From Paenibacillus psychroresistens (GTDB lineage Bacteria; Bacillota; Bacilli; Paenibacillales; NBRC-103111): a DNA stretch of 64,000 bases. Below, one piece after another: positions 47,218 through 55,800 of the stretch. The stretch spans positions 4,998,001 through 5,062,000 of the forward strand of contig NZ_CP034235.1 in NCBI RefSeq assembly GCF_009728935.1, read 5' to 3'. The notes under the pieces are model-generated. The model saw nothing but the letters and a program-made list of their open reading frames with translations, did not search any database and was not told where the DNA came from. The stretch's first letter is position 1. Each line of letters begins with the position of its first letter. The translations under genes were made by a program, and so were the position numbers.

Positions 47218-47499
47218 ATGCTCTTTTCGGACTTTAATTTAAATCATTTATTACGTGACATGAACCGAGATCATATATGTCATCAATGTTTGAAGAAGCA
47301 ATCTGTAATAAAGCGAACTATAGAAATAGAAAAAATTATAGTAACCCAATTCCCAACGTATGATTGTCAAAATCTATTGCTTTCATGCGAATACACCTTC
47401 TCAACGTTATTGCATTTACGAGCTGCACGGTTGATTCAAGAATTGAAGATTACTGGTACAATTGATTTTTATTCATTGGTTGTACTAGATGAAGACTGA
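47218..47499 (+). CDS. Small protein with CxxC motif
   Basis: A 93-residue protein with HICHQCLKK and a later CEYTF stretch; the CxxC and flanking histidine suggest zinc binding. No family recognised. The ATG follows GAGGGATG. It may form a pair with the CxxC protein just upstream. Confidence 0.6.
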   Translation: MLFSDFNLNHLLRDMNRDHICHQCLKKQSVIKRTIEIEKIIVTQFPTYDCQNLLLSCEYTFSTLLHLRAARLIQELKITGTIDFYSLVVLDED

Positions 47500-47532
47500 T
47501 AATTTTTTAAATAAAGAAAGCTGGAATACAAA

Positions 47533-48060
47533 ATGATAAGCCAAGAAAGAATTAATAAAATATTAGATATATTTCATAATCGAGCTAATGTACCGGATTA
47601 TCATATATATAATTTACGCAAGCAAATCGAGGAACATTTTATAAGCTCTCTCCAAATAAATGACATTTATGATTCCTTTATTAAGAAAGCTTTACCTATT
47701 TTTTTGAAGAATCAGTTAGTCGAAGATTTAGAATTATATATCAGATCTAATTGTAAAAATTACAATTACTCTGATTCTAATCAAATCATTATCAATAATA
47801 TTAAATTTGAATATGCCCAATTCTTGGTTAATAAGTACGTTCATGAAGTAAAAGGTATAATGAAAGAATTGGTCAATGAAAGAATGATATTAATTTCCAG
47901 AGAAATTGACGATGATTTAATTGATCAAAGTTCTATTGCAGATATTTATACTCAAATCTTAAATAACCTTTGGGGAGTTTCCTTAAAAGATTTCGTAAAA
48001 TATCATTTGCTATTCAATCTTCTAAAATTCAAACCATACTCGGTAACTAATTCTAGATAG
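47533..48060 (+). CDS. Protein of unknown function
   Basis: A 175-residue, helical, charged protein (NKILDIFHNRANVPDYHIY, IMKELVNERMILISREID) with no recognised motif. The ribosome site is weak (AGAAAG, distant). It is the last gene of the run; a hairpin terminator follows at 48175. Confidence 0.55.
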   Translation: MISQERINKILDIFHNRANVPDYHIYNLRKQIEEHFISSLQINDIYDSFIKKALPIFLKNQLVEDLELYIRSNCKNYNYSDSNQIIINNIKFEYAQFLVNKYVHEVKGIMKELVNERMILISREIDDDLIDQSSIADIYTQILNNLWGVSLKDFVKYHLLFNLLKFKPYSVTNSR

Positions 48061-48174
48061 CAGAGAAGTGTCTTTTGAGGCTTCCGGACATTATTACCAA
48101 CAACAATGGTCATAGTAACTCAGCAGAAAATGATAATAATCCAGCATGTTAACCAAATAGTAGTTTTAAATAGA

Positions 48175-48206
48175 AGATGTCTCCTTTAATGGGATGACAT
48201 CTTTTT
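48175..48206 (+). terminator. Intrinsic terminator of the NERD-led operon
   Basis: AGATGTC, a 16-nt loop and GACATCT followed by TTTTT on the plus strand, 115 bp after the stop of the last gene. Confidence 0.8.
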
Positions 48207-48399
48207 CTTATTATAAAGGATATTTTTTCTATGTTAAAAAAATTCAAACTTGGCTTGTAATTTTCAAATAACCAGTTACTGTATTCTCGACCCAAAAAAA
48301 CAATAAGAAAGAAGGTATAAAAAATGGACAAAAGCATCAAGACAAAATTAATCATTTTAAACAGTCGTAAAAAAAAGAACTTGGACAACCCGTAATATT

Positions 48400-48491
48400 T
48401 TTTATTTATTGAAATTGAAAGTAGTGGAAAGTCGAATATTTCGGATAAACATTTACTTGTCTTCATTGAAGACTACATTAATCAGGGCTAA
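48400..48491 (+). pseudogene. Fragment of a second recombinase N-terminal domain
   Basis: The frame ending at 48491 reads SNISDKHLLVFIEDYINQG, close to RNISDKHLIAFIKHRQEDG in the recombinase that starts at 48847. Stops before and after show it is a relic of a related gene, possibly from an earlier exchange at this spot. Confidence 0.4.
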
Positions 48492-48534
48492 CCCGACTGG
48501 CTGATGCAGGTAGAATAATTGGGAAAAGAAAGCT

Positions 48535-48803
48535 TTTGCCAAATTGGCAAACCAAACATTTGGTCAGCTTTCGTTGCAGTAGCAATGCTACACCCATTCG
48601 TGGGTATATATGCAACTTTAATACTCAAACTCGCTATTTTAAACAAACCATTTCCTTCTCTCTTAGCGGAGCCAAGAGAGAAGGAAATAACGCCCAGTCG
48701 CAAAGCCTTATGTTTCCTCAAAAAAACCTTCATATGTTTTTTATAAATATGAGGATGGTCAGAGGATAAGGGATTTGCCAATAGGTGGAATCTGTCCTTT
48801 TTT
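48535..48803 (+). ncRNA. Candidate structured RNA of unknown class
   Basis: About 270 bp with dense complementary arms. ATTGGCAAA (48543) can pair with TTTGCCAAT (48774) to close the whole. Inside are a three-way junction (GTTGCA/TGCAAC around the stacked hairpins GTAGC-AAT-GCTAC and ACCCA-TTCG-TGGGT, 48573-48616), a perfect 15-bp hairpin (48650-48688, loop AGCGGAGCC), and CCTTCATAT/ATATGAGG (48727-48754). An imperfect hairpin with six T residues ends it at 48803, favouring the plus strand. Open frames exist on both strands but resemble no protein. A GGCAAACC and a CGCAAAGCC recall class I cyclic-di-GMP riboswitches, but the spacing does not fit. It ends 43 bp before a recombinase gene. Confidence 0.5.
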
Positions 48804-48846
48804 AAAAATCAAAAAAGTAATCATTAAATTTATAGGAGCTGAGAAT

Positions 48847-49803
48847 ATGAATAATCATAATGATAATGAAAAAGGTAAACACGCAATTGAACAACAAATG
48901 GAGAAGATTTTTAAACACGCCAAGACAAATTCATATGGAACCCAAGACCGATATATGCATTCCTGTATACAATTTACTGCATTCTGTGTTGACCACTTTA
49001 AATTACAAAACTTAAGAAATATTTCTGACAAGCATCTCATTGCATTTATAAAACATCGACAAGAAGATGGAATTAGTCCGAAAAGTTTGAAAAATGACCT
49101 TTCAGCAATTCGGTATATGAACTATCATACACCAAAAGTTCGTCAGCAAATTTCAGATAACAATGGTTTAAAACTAAAGGGATTAGACCTAGAAAAAACG
49201 AATCCAAAGAACGGTGACAGGGCTTGGACTAATCAAGAGTATAGTAATTTCAAAAATTTTGCTGAAAAACTTGGAAAAGATGTGGTATCAGATACACTGA
49301 TCTTGTCCCGCACCATTGGAGTTAGAGTTACAGAAGCAGTTGCTTGTTCTAGACCCCAAGCAATAAATGCATTAAAAACGGGCATATATTCTGTTAAGGG
49401 CGAAGCCAAAAACGGAAAACACCGTGAGGTAAGTTTATCAAAAGAAGCGCGAGAAGTTTTCGAAAGAAAATTGAAAGAAAGCAATCAATATAGGCTATTT
49501 ATTAAGGATGGAGAAAAAACTCATGAAGTTGTAAACAAGGTTCAAAACTTTATTAATTATTATCGAGATAGATTCACAACCTTGGAGGGTAAAAAAATCA
49601 GGGTTGATACTCGTGATCCTTCCAAATCCCATGAATTGACCTACCATGGATTGCGATATGCTTATGTAAAAGATCGAGTAACTCATTTTATAAATAAGGG
49701 CCTTTCATTAGAAGAAGCCTACAAATTAGTAACTAAAGAAATCGGCCACGAGCGAAAAGAGGTTATTGAGATTTATTTACAACAATTAATTTCGGAAATT
49801 TAA
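48847..49803 (+). CDS. Tyrosine recombinase
   Basis: A 318-residue site-specific recombinase. A SAM-like core-binding domain (about 20-110; RNISDKHLIAFIKHRQEDG) precedes the catalytic domain with R160 (TIGVR), a beta-hairpin lysine near K189-K191, H267-x-x-R270 (YHGLR), H301 (IGHERK) and nucleophile Y310. I start at the ATG at 48847 with AGGAG upstream. The longer frame to 48775 runs into the structured segment. It is far from the island ends and has no excisionase next to it, so it may serve another function (inversion, resolution, or an earlier element). Confidence 0.88.
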   Translation: MNNHNDNEKGKHAIEQQMEKIFKHAKTNSYGTQDRYMHSCIQFTAFCVDHFKLQNLRNISDKHLIAFIKHRQEDGISPKSLKNDLSAIRYMNYHTPKVRQQISDNNGLKLKGLDLEKTNPKNGDRAWTNQEYSNFKNFAEKLGKDVVSDTLILSRTIGVRVTEAVACSRPQAINALKTGIYSVKGEAKNGKHREVSLSKEAREVFERKLKESNQYRLFIKDGEKTHEVVNKVQNFINYYRDRFTTLEGKKIRVDTRDPSKSHELTYHGLRYAYVKDRVTHFINKGLSLEEAYKLVTKEIGHERKEVIEIYLQQLISEI

Positions 49804-49829
49804 AATTGCATTCCTATAACAAAATAGGA

Positions 49830-49861
49830 AGTCCAGAGCCTTAAATAAGTTCTGGGCTTAC
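49830..49861 (+). terminator. Hairpin after the tyrosine recombinase
   Basis: AAGTCCAGAGCCTT and AAGTTCTGGGCTT form an imperfect stem 27 bp after the stop codon. The T run is weak. Confidence 0.5.
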
Positions 49862-49928
49862 CTTATCTCCATTCCGTTGACCGAACTGCTATTGCAACCA
49901 AATATAACTTTCCCCAACAACTTATAAT

Positions 49929-50445
49929 CTATTTTGCCCAAAAATTCTCTAATTTTCTCATATAGACTATTGGCTCTTCATCAAAGACTTCAAGACCGTT
50001 GTCTATTAATATTTTATTCACTATCAATTCATCAATAATTTGATTTGTTACGTCAGTATAGCCATCTACCACTTTTTCTTCCTCAATAAATTGAATATTC
50101 TCTCCCATGTTCTTTAGCAAATACCATGATGTAATTGCTGATGTAACAGAATTCCCAGATAATTCTCTCGCTTTACTAGCTCTTAGAAAAGCATAGGTAA
50201 TAACTTCTTTACTACTTTTATTTATTAGAACATAACCTTGCCCCATACCAACACCCCAATTGTCTTCTAACGGTACTAATCCCACCACACATTGTCACAT
50301 CATAGACACATTTAAGAGATTTTTTTGCTAAACCCTCTATTTTCCCCTGTAAATCTAAAAAAACCGTTTCTATACTAGCCACGACAAATAAACAAGCCAT
50401 CAAGAAGGAATCTAAATTTAGATATTGTGTAGTAAAGATGACCAA
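49929..50445 (-). pseudogene. Frameshifted gene of unknown function
   Basis: The 5' frame (from 50445: DSFLMACLFVVASIETVFL, KIEGLAKKSLKCVYDVTM) and the 3' frame (DNWGVGMGQGYVLINKSS to the stop at 49929) meet near 50285 in a GTGGTGGG run. The 3' frame has no ribosome site before its first start. One gene of about 170 codons has probably been broken by a single-base change. No family recognised. Confidence 0.5.
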
Positions 50446-50643
50446 TTGATCATTAAGAAAATCTTCATAAAATTCATATTATAGGAATCCAAAACATTAT
50501 TTAATCAATTGATGATCATCATTTTGTTACTACCACTGAATTAAACTATCGCATAAACGATCACATCAGAACAACCTCTTTTTTCTCAAGGAAATTTGGT
50601 AGTTTATTCGCGATAGGAATTCAATTCTAAGGAGGACAACAAT
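50446..50643. other. Intergenic region before the excisionase-like gene
   Basis: 198 bp, AT-rich. No clear promoter elements recognised. Confidence 0.4.
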
Positions 50644-50838
50644 ATGAAGAAGAACTGTAATGTGGATGCACTGCCAGAGGTAATGAATGTTCAAGACATG
50701 CAGGTTTTTTTAGGAATCGGCAGAGTGCAAGCTTATAAACAAATTGAAAAATGCGAGTTTCATATTGTTAGAATTGGCAGATCTATACGATTTAGCAAGA
50801 AAAACTTTTTAAATTGGTTTCAAGGTCAAGTTGGGTAA
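50644..50838 (+). CDS. Excisionase-like HTH protein
   Basis: A 64-residue winged-helix protein of the helix-turn-helix 17 (MerR/excisionase) type: EVMNVQDMQVFLGIGRVQAYK, FHIVRIGRSIRFSKKNFLNW. AAGGAGG lies before the ATG. It is 47 bp upstream of the integrase, the usual arrangement for a recombination directionality factor that promotes excision. Confidence 0.88.
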   Translation: MKKNCNVDALPEVMNVQDMQVFLGIGRVQAYKQIEKCEFHIVRIGRSIRFSKKNFLNWFQGQVG

Positions 50839-50885
50839 CACCTACAAAATTTCGTAAAAATATATATGTAAATGAGGTATCAAAA

Positions 50886-52097
50886 ATGGCTAGAGCAAAA
50901 AAATATCCTGGTATTTATGAGAGAAATGATACCAATGGTAAATCATATTATTTTATGTTTGCTACAATTGACCCAACAACCGGAAGACGTAAACAGAAAA
51001 AATATGGTGGGTTTACTAACCACGAAGATGCCTATATGAATCTTACTGGAATGAAGAATGATCAACATAAAGGCATCTATTTAGAACCTTCTAGAATGCC
51101 CTTAAAGCAGTGGCTACTCCAATGGTTAGACGAGAAAGAGTTAAGCCTTAAAAGCGTAACACTGCAATCGTACAGAGCTCGTATTAATCTGATCATTAAA
51201 TTTATTGGTGGAATTGAATTAAATCAAGTAAACAAAGATTTAATCCACAATTTTTATAAGGAACTCAAATTAAGTGCCGTCACTAAAATTATTAATGATA
51301 AAACAAGTACCTATAAGCTTTCTAGTCGTACCATTTACGATACTCACAAAGTATTAAAAATGGCATTATCACAAGCATATAAAGATGACATCATTCCTAA
51401 AAATATTTCCTTTCAACTTGTATCGCCAAAAGTTAATAAAAAAAATTATAAAGTGTTGAAACCAGAAGAAGTGAAACCATTTTTAATTGGAGCTTCAGAT
51501 GATCCTTTTTTCTGTATTTTTTATCTCGCAATAACAATTGGTCTACGCCAAGCGGAAATACTTGGACTTAAATGGAATGATATTGATTTTCACAGACTTA
51601 CAATGCGGATTACTCGTACTCTAGATAATGAAGATGAAGAAAATTCAGTAAGCGATGGGACAAAAAGTTCAGCAGGAACACGTCCTATTGAGATTGATAA
51701 TGAAATTATTCTTGTATTATTAAAACAGAAGGGAAAAGTTGAACAGGATAAAAAGCTACATGGTGACTTATATCAGGATCTTGATCTTGTCTGTCCAACA
51801 GGGTTTGGTACGCCAGTTAACCCCAGCAATTTAAGAAGGAGTTTAAATAAAATTATCAAGGCAACTAAAATTACCAAAATAACTTTCCACGAATTACGGC
51901 ATAGCTTTGCAACACATTCTTTAATTGCAGGGGTCGATGTGAAGATTCTTTCATTAATACTCGGTCACAGCTCCACTCGTATAACTCAAGACATTTATCA
52001 GCATTACATCGATGGAATGCAAGCCGATAGTTTTAAAAAATATCGTGCTCTTATGGCAAGTATTGCAGCAAATGAATCTGAGGAAACCGAAGAGTGA
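50886..52097 (+). CDS. Tyrosine integrase of the island (Tn916/phage type)
   Basis: A 403-residue integrase. An N-terminal arm-binding domain (AP2-like, YYFMFATIDPTTGRRKQKK) precedes a core-binding domain (KSVTLQSYRARINLIIKF) and a catalytic domain with R221, K260, H335-x-x-R338, H361 and Y371 (QDIYQHY). All catalytic residues are present. I start at the ATG at 50886 with GAGG upstream; the open frame to 50814 overlaps the excisionase gene. It is the best candidate for the enzyme that inserted the island in tRNA-Ala, using the TTGTTACC arm sites. Confidence 0.93.
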   Translation: MARAKKYPGIYERNDTNGKSYYFMFATIDPTTGRRKQKKYGGFTNHEDAYMNLTGMKNDQHKGIYLEPSRMPLKQWLLQWLDEKELSLKSVTLQSYRARINLIIKFIGGIELNQVNKDLIHNFYKELKLSAVTKIINDKTSTYKLSSRTIYDTHKVLKMALSQAYKDDIIPKNISFQLVSPKVNKKNYKVLKPEEVKPFLIGASDDPFFCIFYLAITIGLRQAEILGLKWNDIDFHRLTMRITRTLDNEDEENSVSDGTKSSAGTRPIEIDNEIILVLLKQKGKVEQDKKLHGDLYQDLDLVCPTGFGTPVNPSNLRRSLNKIIKATKITKITFHELRHSFATHSLIAGVDVKILSLILGHSSTRITQDIYQHYIDGMQADSFKKYRALMASIAANESEETEE

Positions 52098-52115
52098 AAC
52101 ACTCTTCGGTTTTTC
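52085..52115 (+). terminator. Intrinsic terminator of the integrase gene
   Basis: AACCGAAGAGTG-AAA-CACTCTTCGGTT, a perfect 12-bp stem followed by TTTTT. It overlaps the stop codon. Confidence 0.92.
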
Positions 52116-52547
52116 TATATCCCCACAATTGTTTATGGCAAGTCTAAAAGCCAAGCATTCTAAATGCATGGAGAGCGTAATTTTGCCAAATAACTAGGGG
52201 CAGCCTAGCTCCCTGCAATAAAGGATTTTTGAAATTATAGTAGTAACTTTGGTTATATTAAAATCCACTTCAATTTCGATCCACTCGTGTCGCTCGATAA
52301 ATCGTTGCAAAAGTCCACGAATTTATTTCATTTTCATAGGCTCAATGAGTTACTTAGTAATAATGTTTCTGTTTCATATTGCTGGAATCTTATTTCATTG
52401 GTTTTAATTTTCTTTGAAACTTCTTTCACAGAATACAACTCTTAAAGCCCACTTAAATATGACTTCATCAGTTGGAAGTACATGAATAATGTGCCCGCCA
52501 TTATCGAAAAAATTCGGCATTCTGCCATTCTCTATTCAGAACTATAC
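52116..52547. other. Non-coding stretch after the integrase
   Basis: About 430 bp without a gene or structured element I can support. It probably is the remains of an old element end. Confidence 0.45.
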
Positions 52548-52591
52548 GCATCCTAGGAAGATCGAACCTTAACCTCAGCATTGTCAACGAT
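52548..52591 (-). other. Decayed att/tRNA-Ala 3'-half copy
   Basis: The stretch CATCCTAGGAAGATCGAACC and the following AACCTCAGCATTGTCAACGAT align with the tRNA-Ala 3' half at roughly three in four positions, with one base missing, in the same orientation. It is 450 bp past the integrase stop. Read as the old boundary of a previous insertion. Confidence 0.6.
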
Positions 52592-52636
52592 AAACTACCG
52601 TATATTAATTTTCTTTCTTTTCATTATTAACTGTAA

Positions 52637-53458
52637 TTACAGAACTAAAATAGAATTTGCTAATCTTTTTTCACCACCGAGCAATGTAGTATAGTACCTT
52701 TGTTCGATTCCGAAAAGTAGTTTCTTTAGATCGATTTCAGATGTAATATTAAAATGAGAACTCTCTTCATCATATTGTAAATCTTCACAATAATCCTTTA
52801 TATACCCAAATATACTTTGTCGATCAGTATCTGAGAATGTGTTTACTGTGTCCATTGCCATAGCTATACGTTTTCTATTGGCTGTTTTTACTTTGTTAGC
52901 ATCAAATTCATTCTCAAGTTGGATGAAATCATTTTGTAAAAACGATTCGGTTTCTACTTGTGTTGCTTCCTTATAAAGGGAATCAATACCTCTAAATATA
53001 CTTGAAATAGTAGTCAATTTTTTAAAGTATAAAACATCTTCATTTTTTTTATAGATAGCATCCGGGATATTATTAATTACCACTATTGGTTCGTCCTCAA
53101 TAAACACTGGAGTGTTCGAGAGTGAAAGATATTTCTTTCTTATTATTTGGCTGTCCGAGAGCTTTTGAAAACAATAAGCACCTGTTTGGTACGAGCATAA
53201 GTATTCAATCTTGCTGTAGTTTACTGTGGCTATTTGATTATAATCTGCCGAAATAAACCTTCTCGTCAAAAATTCAATACAAAAATCTTTTGTGGAAAAG
53301 TCGTCTATTGCAAACCATTCATCATCTTCCAGTTTATAGGCTGCCTCATATGTTACACGATTGTCCAAATCATCAGGAATCGTAAAAATTTCAACATCCG
53401 AAATCAATTTATAGTATCCACTATTACTGCCTTTTGTTTTAGCAACTAAATGATTCAC
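52637..53458 (-). CDS. Kiwa-like defence protein, KwaB-type (DUF4868-like)
   Basis: A 273-residue protein in a tight pair with an upstream four-helix membrane protein, the arrangement of the Kiwa anti-phage system (KwaA membrane sensor, KwaB DUF4868 DNA-binding effector). The parts FKKLTTISSIFRGIDSLY and ANRKRIAMAMDTVNTFSDT fit the DUF4868-like pattern. The start is GTG at 53458 with GAGGTG just upstream; it begins 1 bp after the stop of the membrane gene. Assignment by layout and remembered motifs; it is a little shorter than the known KwaB (about 315 residues). Confidence 0.6.
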   Translation of the reverse strand: MNHLVAKTKGSNSGYYKLISDVEIFTIPDDLDNRVTYEAAYKLEDDEWFAIDDFSTKDFCIEFLTRRFISADYNQIATVNYSKIEYLCSYQTGAYCFQKLSDSQIIRKKYLSLSNTPVFIEDEPIVVINNIPDAIYKKNEDVLYFKKLTTISSIFRGIDSLYKEATQVETESFLQNDFIQLENEFDANKVKTANRKRIAMAMDTVNTFSDTDRQSIFGYIKDYCEDLQYDEESSHFNITSEIDLKKLLFGIEQRYYTTLLGGEKRLANSILVL

Positions 53459-53459
53459 T

Positions 53460-54002
53460 TTACACCTCTTTCTCTATGAATGTAAAATCATTAATTCTTT
53501 TTAACTTCGGAAAGCTAATAGTACTTGGATCTTTAAGTGTACGTCTAGTAATCAGAAAAATTTTTATGTTTGTATCGGTTGTAAGATAGTAGAAATGGTA
53601 GCCAAAAAATAAGTAAAGAGGATTAAAATAAAGTGTCTGTGAAAGAAAGGTGAAAACAAATAGGATTACAAAAATAAAAATAAGCGTTTCGAAATGTGGC
53701 ACACTTAATGCTACAAAGAAATATCCTAAATAACTTGGTAAAAATGCGTTATTTGCCTGTTCAACCTCTTTGATGACAGGTTGTTTATTATCTAGCATCT
53801 CAATACTGTCATTATCCAGGAAATTCGCAATAAATATGCTGAGAAATGTAAAAATAAGCGGCAATGCAAAATAAATGGCATATGAAATAAAATTAGGTAA
53901 AGAAGAAAGTTTACATATCACATATTGTTCTTTTACTAGATACACAACAACAATTAAAGAAGTCGCGTTAAAGGTAAGAAAAAGCCTTAATAAAAAATTC
54001 AT
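53460..54002 (-). CDS. Kiwa-like membrane protein, KwaA-type
   Basis: About 180 residues with four hydrophobic segments. The third-to-fourth helix loop contains LYFNPLYLFFGYHFYYL, resembling KwaA, and the C-terminal tail is basic and cytosolic. The ATG at 54002 lies 13 nt after GAGGAG; a GTG at 54011 is also possible, with too short a spacing. It is the first gene of the pair; with the KwaB-like protein it would sense phage attack at the membrane. Confidence 0.6.
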   Translation of the reverse strand: MNFLLRLFLTFNATSLIVVVYLVKEQYVICKLSSLPNFISYAIYFALPLIFTFLSIFIANFLDNDSIEMLDNKQPVIKEVEQANNAFLPSYLGYFFVALSVPHFETLIFIFVILFVFTFLSQTLYFNPLYLFFGYHFYYLTTDTNIKIFLITRRTLKDPSTISFPKLKRINDFTFIEKEV

Positions 54003-54218
54003 TAGGATCACTCATCTCCTCAACTCAAGCCCCCCACATTTTGTAGTAGCACTTTATACCCATTTATCTTAACATATAAATGTTGTAAAATCTCGAATTA
54101 TTGTAAAACACTGGTGGCTCATGTCCTGAATGATAAAAGCTATATTATAATTATTATTTGGAAACCTTTATGTAAATTATGCGTCTATTTAATTATCAAG
54201 TTTAGGGGAGCGGATTAA
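54003..54218. other. Divergent intergenic region
   Basis: Separates the Kiwa-like pair from the plus-strand gene at 54219. No clear promoter or operator seen. Confidence 0.4.
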
Positions 54219-54833
54219 GTGAGAATTACTTGCTATTACAGTGAATATTCAGATATGGGGTATATTTATTTGAAGCCACCAAAAATACAATATGATGAAT
54301 ATAAACTAAGCAAAAACGAAATTACTAAATATGTGGACTCTGACCAATTAAATATACCCTATATTACAGATTTAGAAATCGCTTCTTATTTGGACAAGAT
54401 GACCTTTGCAGTAAATACTTTTAAAGCTGACCATGAAGAAAGGTATGATACCGAATATGGCAATGATATGGATGAACAAGGTTATATTATTGGAATTGAA
54501 TTAAACCTAAATCATGAACGATTTATTGAGCTTATTAAAAATGAAGCTTTTAAGCTAATTAAAACTGTGTGGAGAAACAATCAGTATCATCTGATAACAT
54601 TCGATCATTTGGAAAATGTGTTTAAACAAGGTAACATAATTTATAAGTTGACTGATCAAGAAGATGCTTTTGTTATTGTCCAGCTTGTGGAACCAGAGAA
54701 GCTCGGATATCAATACTCGGACAGTAAGGACCGACATCCAATAGCTTTGTTCAAAGCTTTAATATCAGCAAGAGACGATATTTACCCACCAGAATATTTG
54801 TGTAAGGAAGAATTCTTTCTGCAAAGAGATTGA
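54219..54833 (+). CDS. Protein of unknown function, DUF2283-like N-terminus
   Basis: A 204-residue protein. The first 20 residues (MRITCYYSEYSDMGYIYL) resemble the DUF2283 start; the rest is unrecognised, acidic and helical. The start is GTG with GGGGAGCGG upstream. It stands alone between two minus-strand units. Confidence 0.6.
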   Translation: MRITCYYSEYSDMGYIYLKPPKIQYDEYKLSKNEITKYVDSDQLNIPYITDLEIASYLDKMTFAVNTFKADHEERYDTEYGNDMDEQGYIIGIELNLNHERFIELIKNEAFKLIKTVWRNNQYHLITFDHLENVFKQGNIIYKLTDQEDAFVIVQLVEPEKLGYQYSDSKDRHPIALFKALISARDDIYPPEYLCKEEFFLQRD

Positions 54834-54936
54834 AGATTGATCTAGTAGCATGTTTCATTATCAATTATCTAGTATTAAATTAAGGATCTAAGGGAACATG
54901 TACTTCTTGCGGATACCCTTTAGTAAGATTTGGGAA

Positions 54937-54966
54937 TGAAAAAAGCTAGAGCTTAATACCTCTAGC
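54937..54966 (-). terminator. Intrinsic terminator inside the end of the DUF3841 gene
   Basis: On the minus strand GCTAGAG, eight nt, CTCTAGC then TTTTTT. The stem overlaps the last codons and stop (TAG at 54946). Confidence 0.85.
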
Positions 54967-55479
54967 CACAAATGTCCTCACTTTTCTTATTGCTGCAATT
55001 TCTATTTTCCCTGTAACACCTTGAAAATACAACGGAGCATTATTCCACCATGGTGAATCAGTTAATAGCTCTTGATTAAATAATCTTTCCCAGCTTTCTT
55101 CTTTTGTGATACTAACTTCCCCACGATAAAACGAATCAAATTCTTCCTCGTTTAATGCAAAGAACCCATTGTTCAGAATGACATGCCAAGCATCAAAATC
55201 AGATAAAAGGACACGATCACTCTGAATTTCCACTTCAAGACTAACCGCTTGAGTTCCGCCATTGAAATGTCCACTCTTACGTAAGTCTGGTTTCTCTGTC
55301 CACAGCCATATTGGATATTCATTAGAATAATTAGGAAGCTTCTTTTCCATTTGGAGCATCATCCACTGATATGATTCAAGAAGCTCATCCCAAATAAATT
55401 CAGAGTTCCCGACTAAATAACCTACCTTTTGAGCATGCTCCCAGCCTTCTATTGTTTGATTAGTCCAGTAACGGGTCAT
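54946..55479 (-). CDS. DUF3841-family protein
   Basis: A 177-residue protein with the DUF3841 pattern: RYWTNQTIEGWEHAQKVGYL, SYQWMMLQMEKKLPN, EYPIWLWTEKPDLR. The family is small, cytosolic and of unknown role. I start at the ATG at 55479 after TTGGGG. It is downstream of the HTH/membrane pair on the same strand. Confidence 0.8.
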   Translation of the reverse strand: MTRYWTNQTIEGWEHAQKVGYLVGNSEFIWDELLESYQWMMLQMEKKLPNYSNEYPIWLWTEKPDLRKSGHFNGGTQAVSLEVEIQSDRVLLSDFDAWHVILNNGFFALNEEEFDSFYRGEVSITKEESWERLFNQELLTDSPWWNNAPLYFQGVTGKIEIAAIRKVRTFVARGIKL

Positions 55480-55503
55480 TGAGAACCCCAATCATTTAGA
55501 TTT

Positions 55504-55800
55504 TTATGAATACCATCTTCTAGTTCTTAATAAAATCACAACATAGATCACTAACGCTGAACCAAATAGTATATCCAATGCGAAGTTTGAATCAAATATG
55601 TAATGTTTATTAAGTGTTCTTACGAATACATAACCTGCTATCAAGTAAGTAAATGCAATCATAAGTGGGTGATAAAGAATCATCTTACCTCGATCATCTC
55701 TTCCTTCTCGTAACATATAGATAATATTAAAACCAGAAATCACCGCAATTACCCAACCAATCACATCATTCATTTTAAACCAATCAATCACATCATTCAT
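55504..55800 (-). CDS. Small membrane protein paired with an HTH regulator
   Basis: About 98 residues with three hydrophobic segments. The ATG at 55800 follows GAGGATGAG, inside the end of the HTH gene (8-bp overlap). A 27-bp direct duplication repeats the start (MNDVIDWFK then MNDVIGW), so the ATG at 55773 could be used too. HTH plus small membrane protein pairs are common in Bacillota; function unknown. Confidence 0.7.
   Translation of the reverse strand: MNDVIDWFKMNDVIGWVIAVISGFNIIYMLREGRDDRGKMILYHPLMIAFTYLIAGYVFVRTLNKHYIFDSNFALDILFGSALVIYVVILLRTRRWYS

Noticed and set aside
48149..48466. 105-codon hydrophobic minus-strand frame
   Set aside because: It overlaps the operon terminator and the recombinase relic, has no ribosome site and looks like AT-rich noise.
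48546..48707. Class I cyclic-di-GMP riboswitch
   Set aside because: GGCAAACC and CGCAAAGCC are present but 145 nt apart with a foreign junction between them; the normal spacing is under 30 nt.
48488..48781. Open frames of 75-97 codons on both strands
   Set aside because: Three overlapping frames over a segment made of perfect hairpins; no family resemblance, so they are treated as by-products of a structured RNA or DNA.
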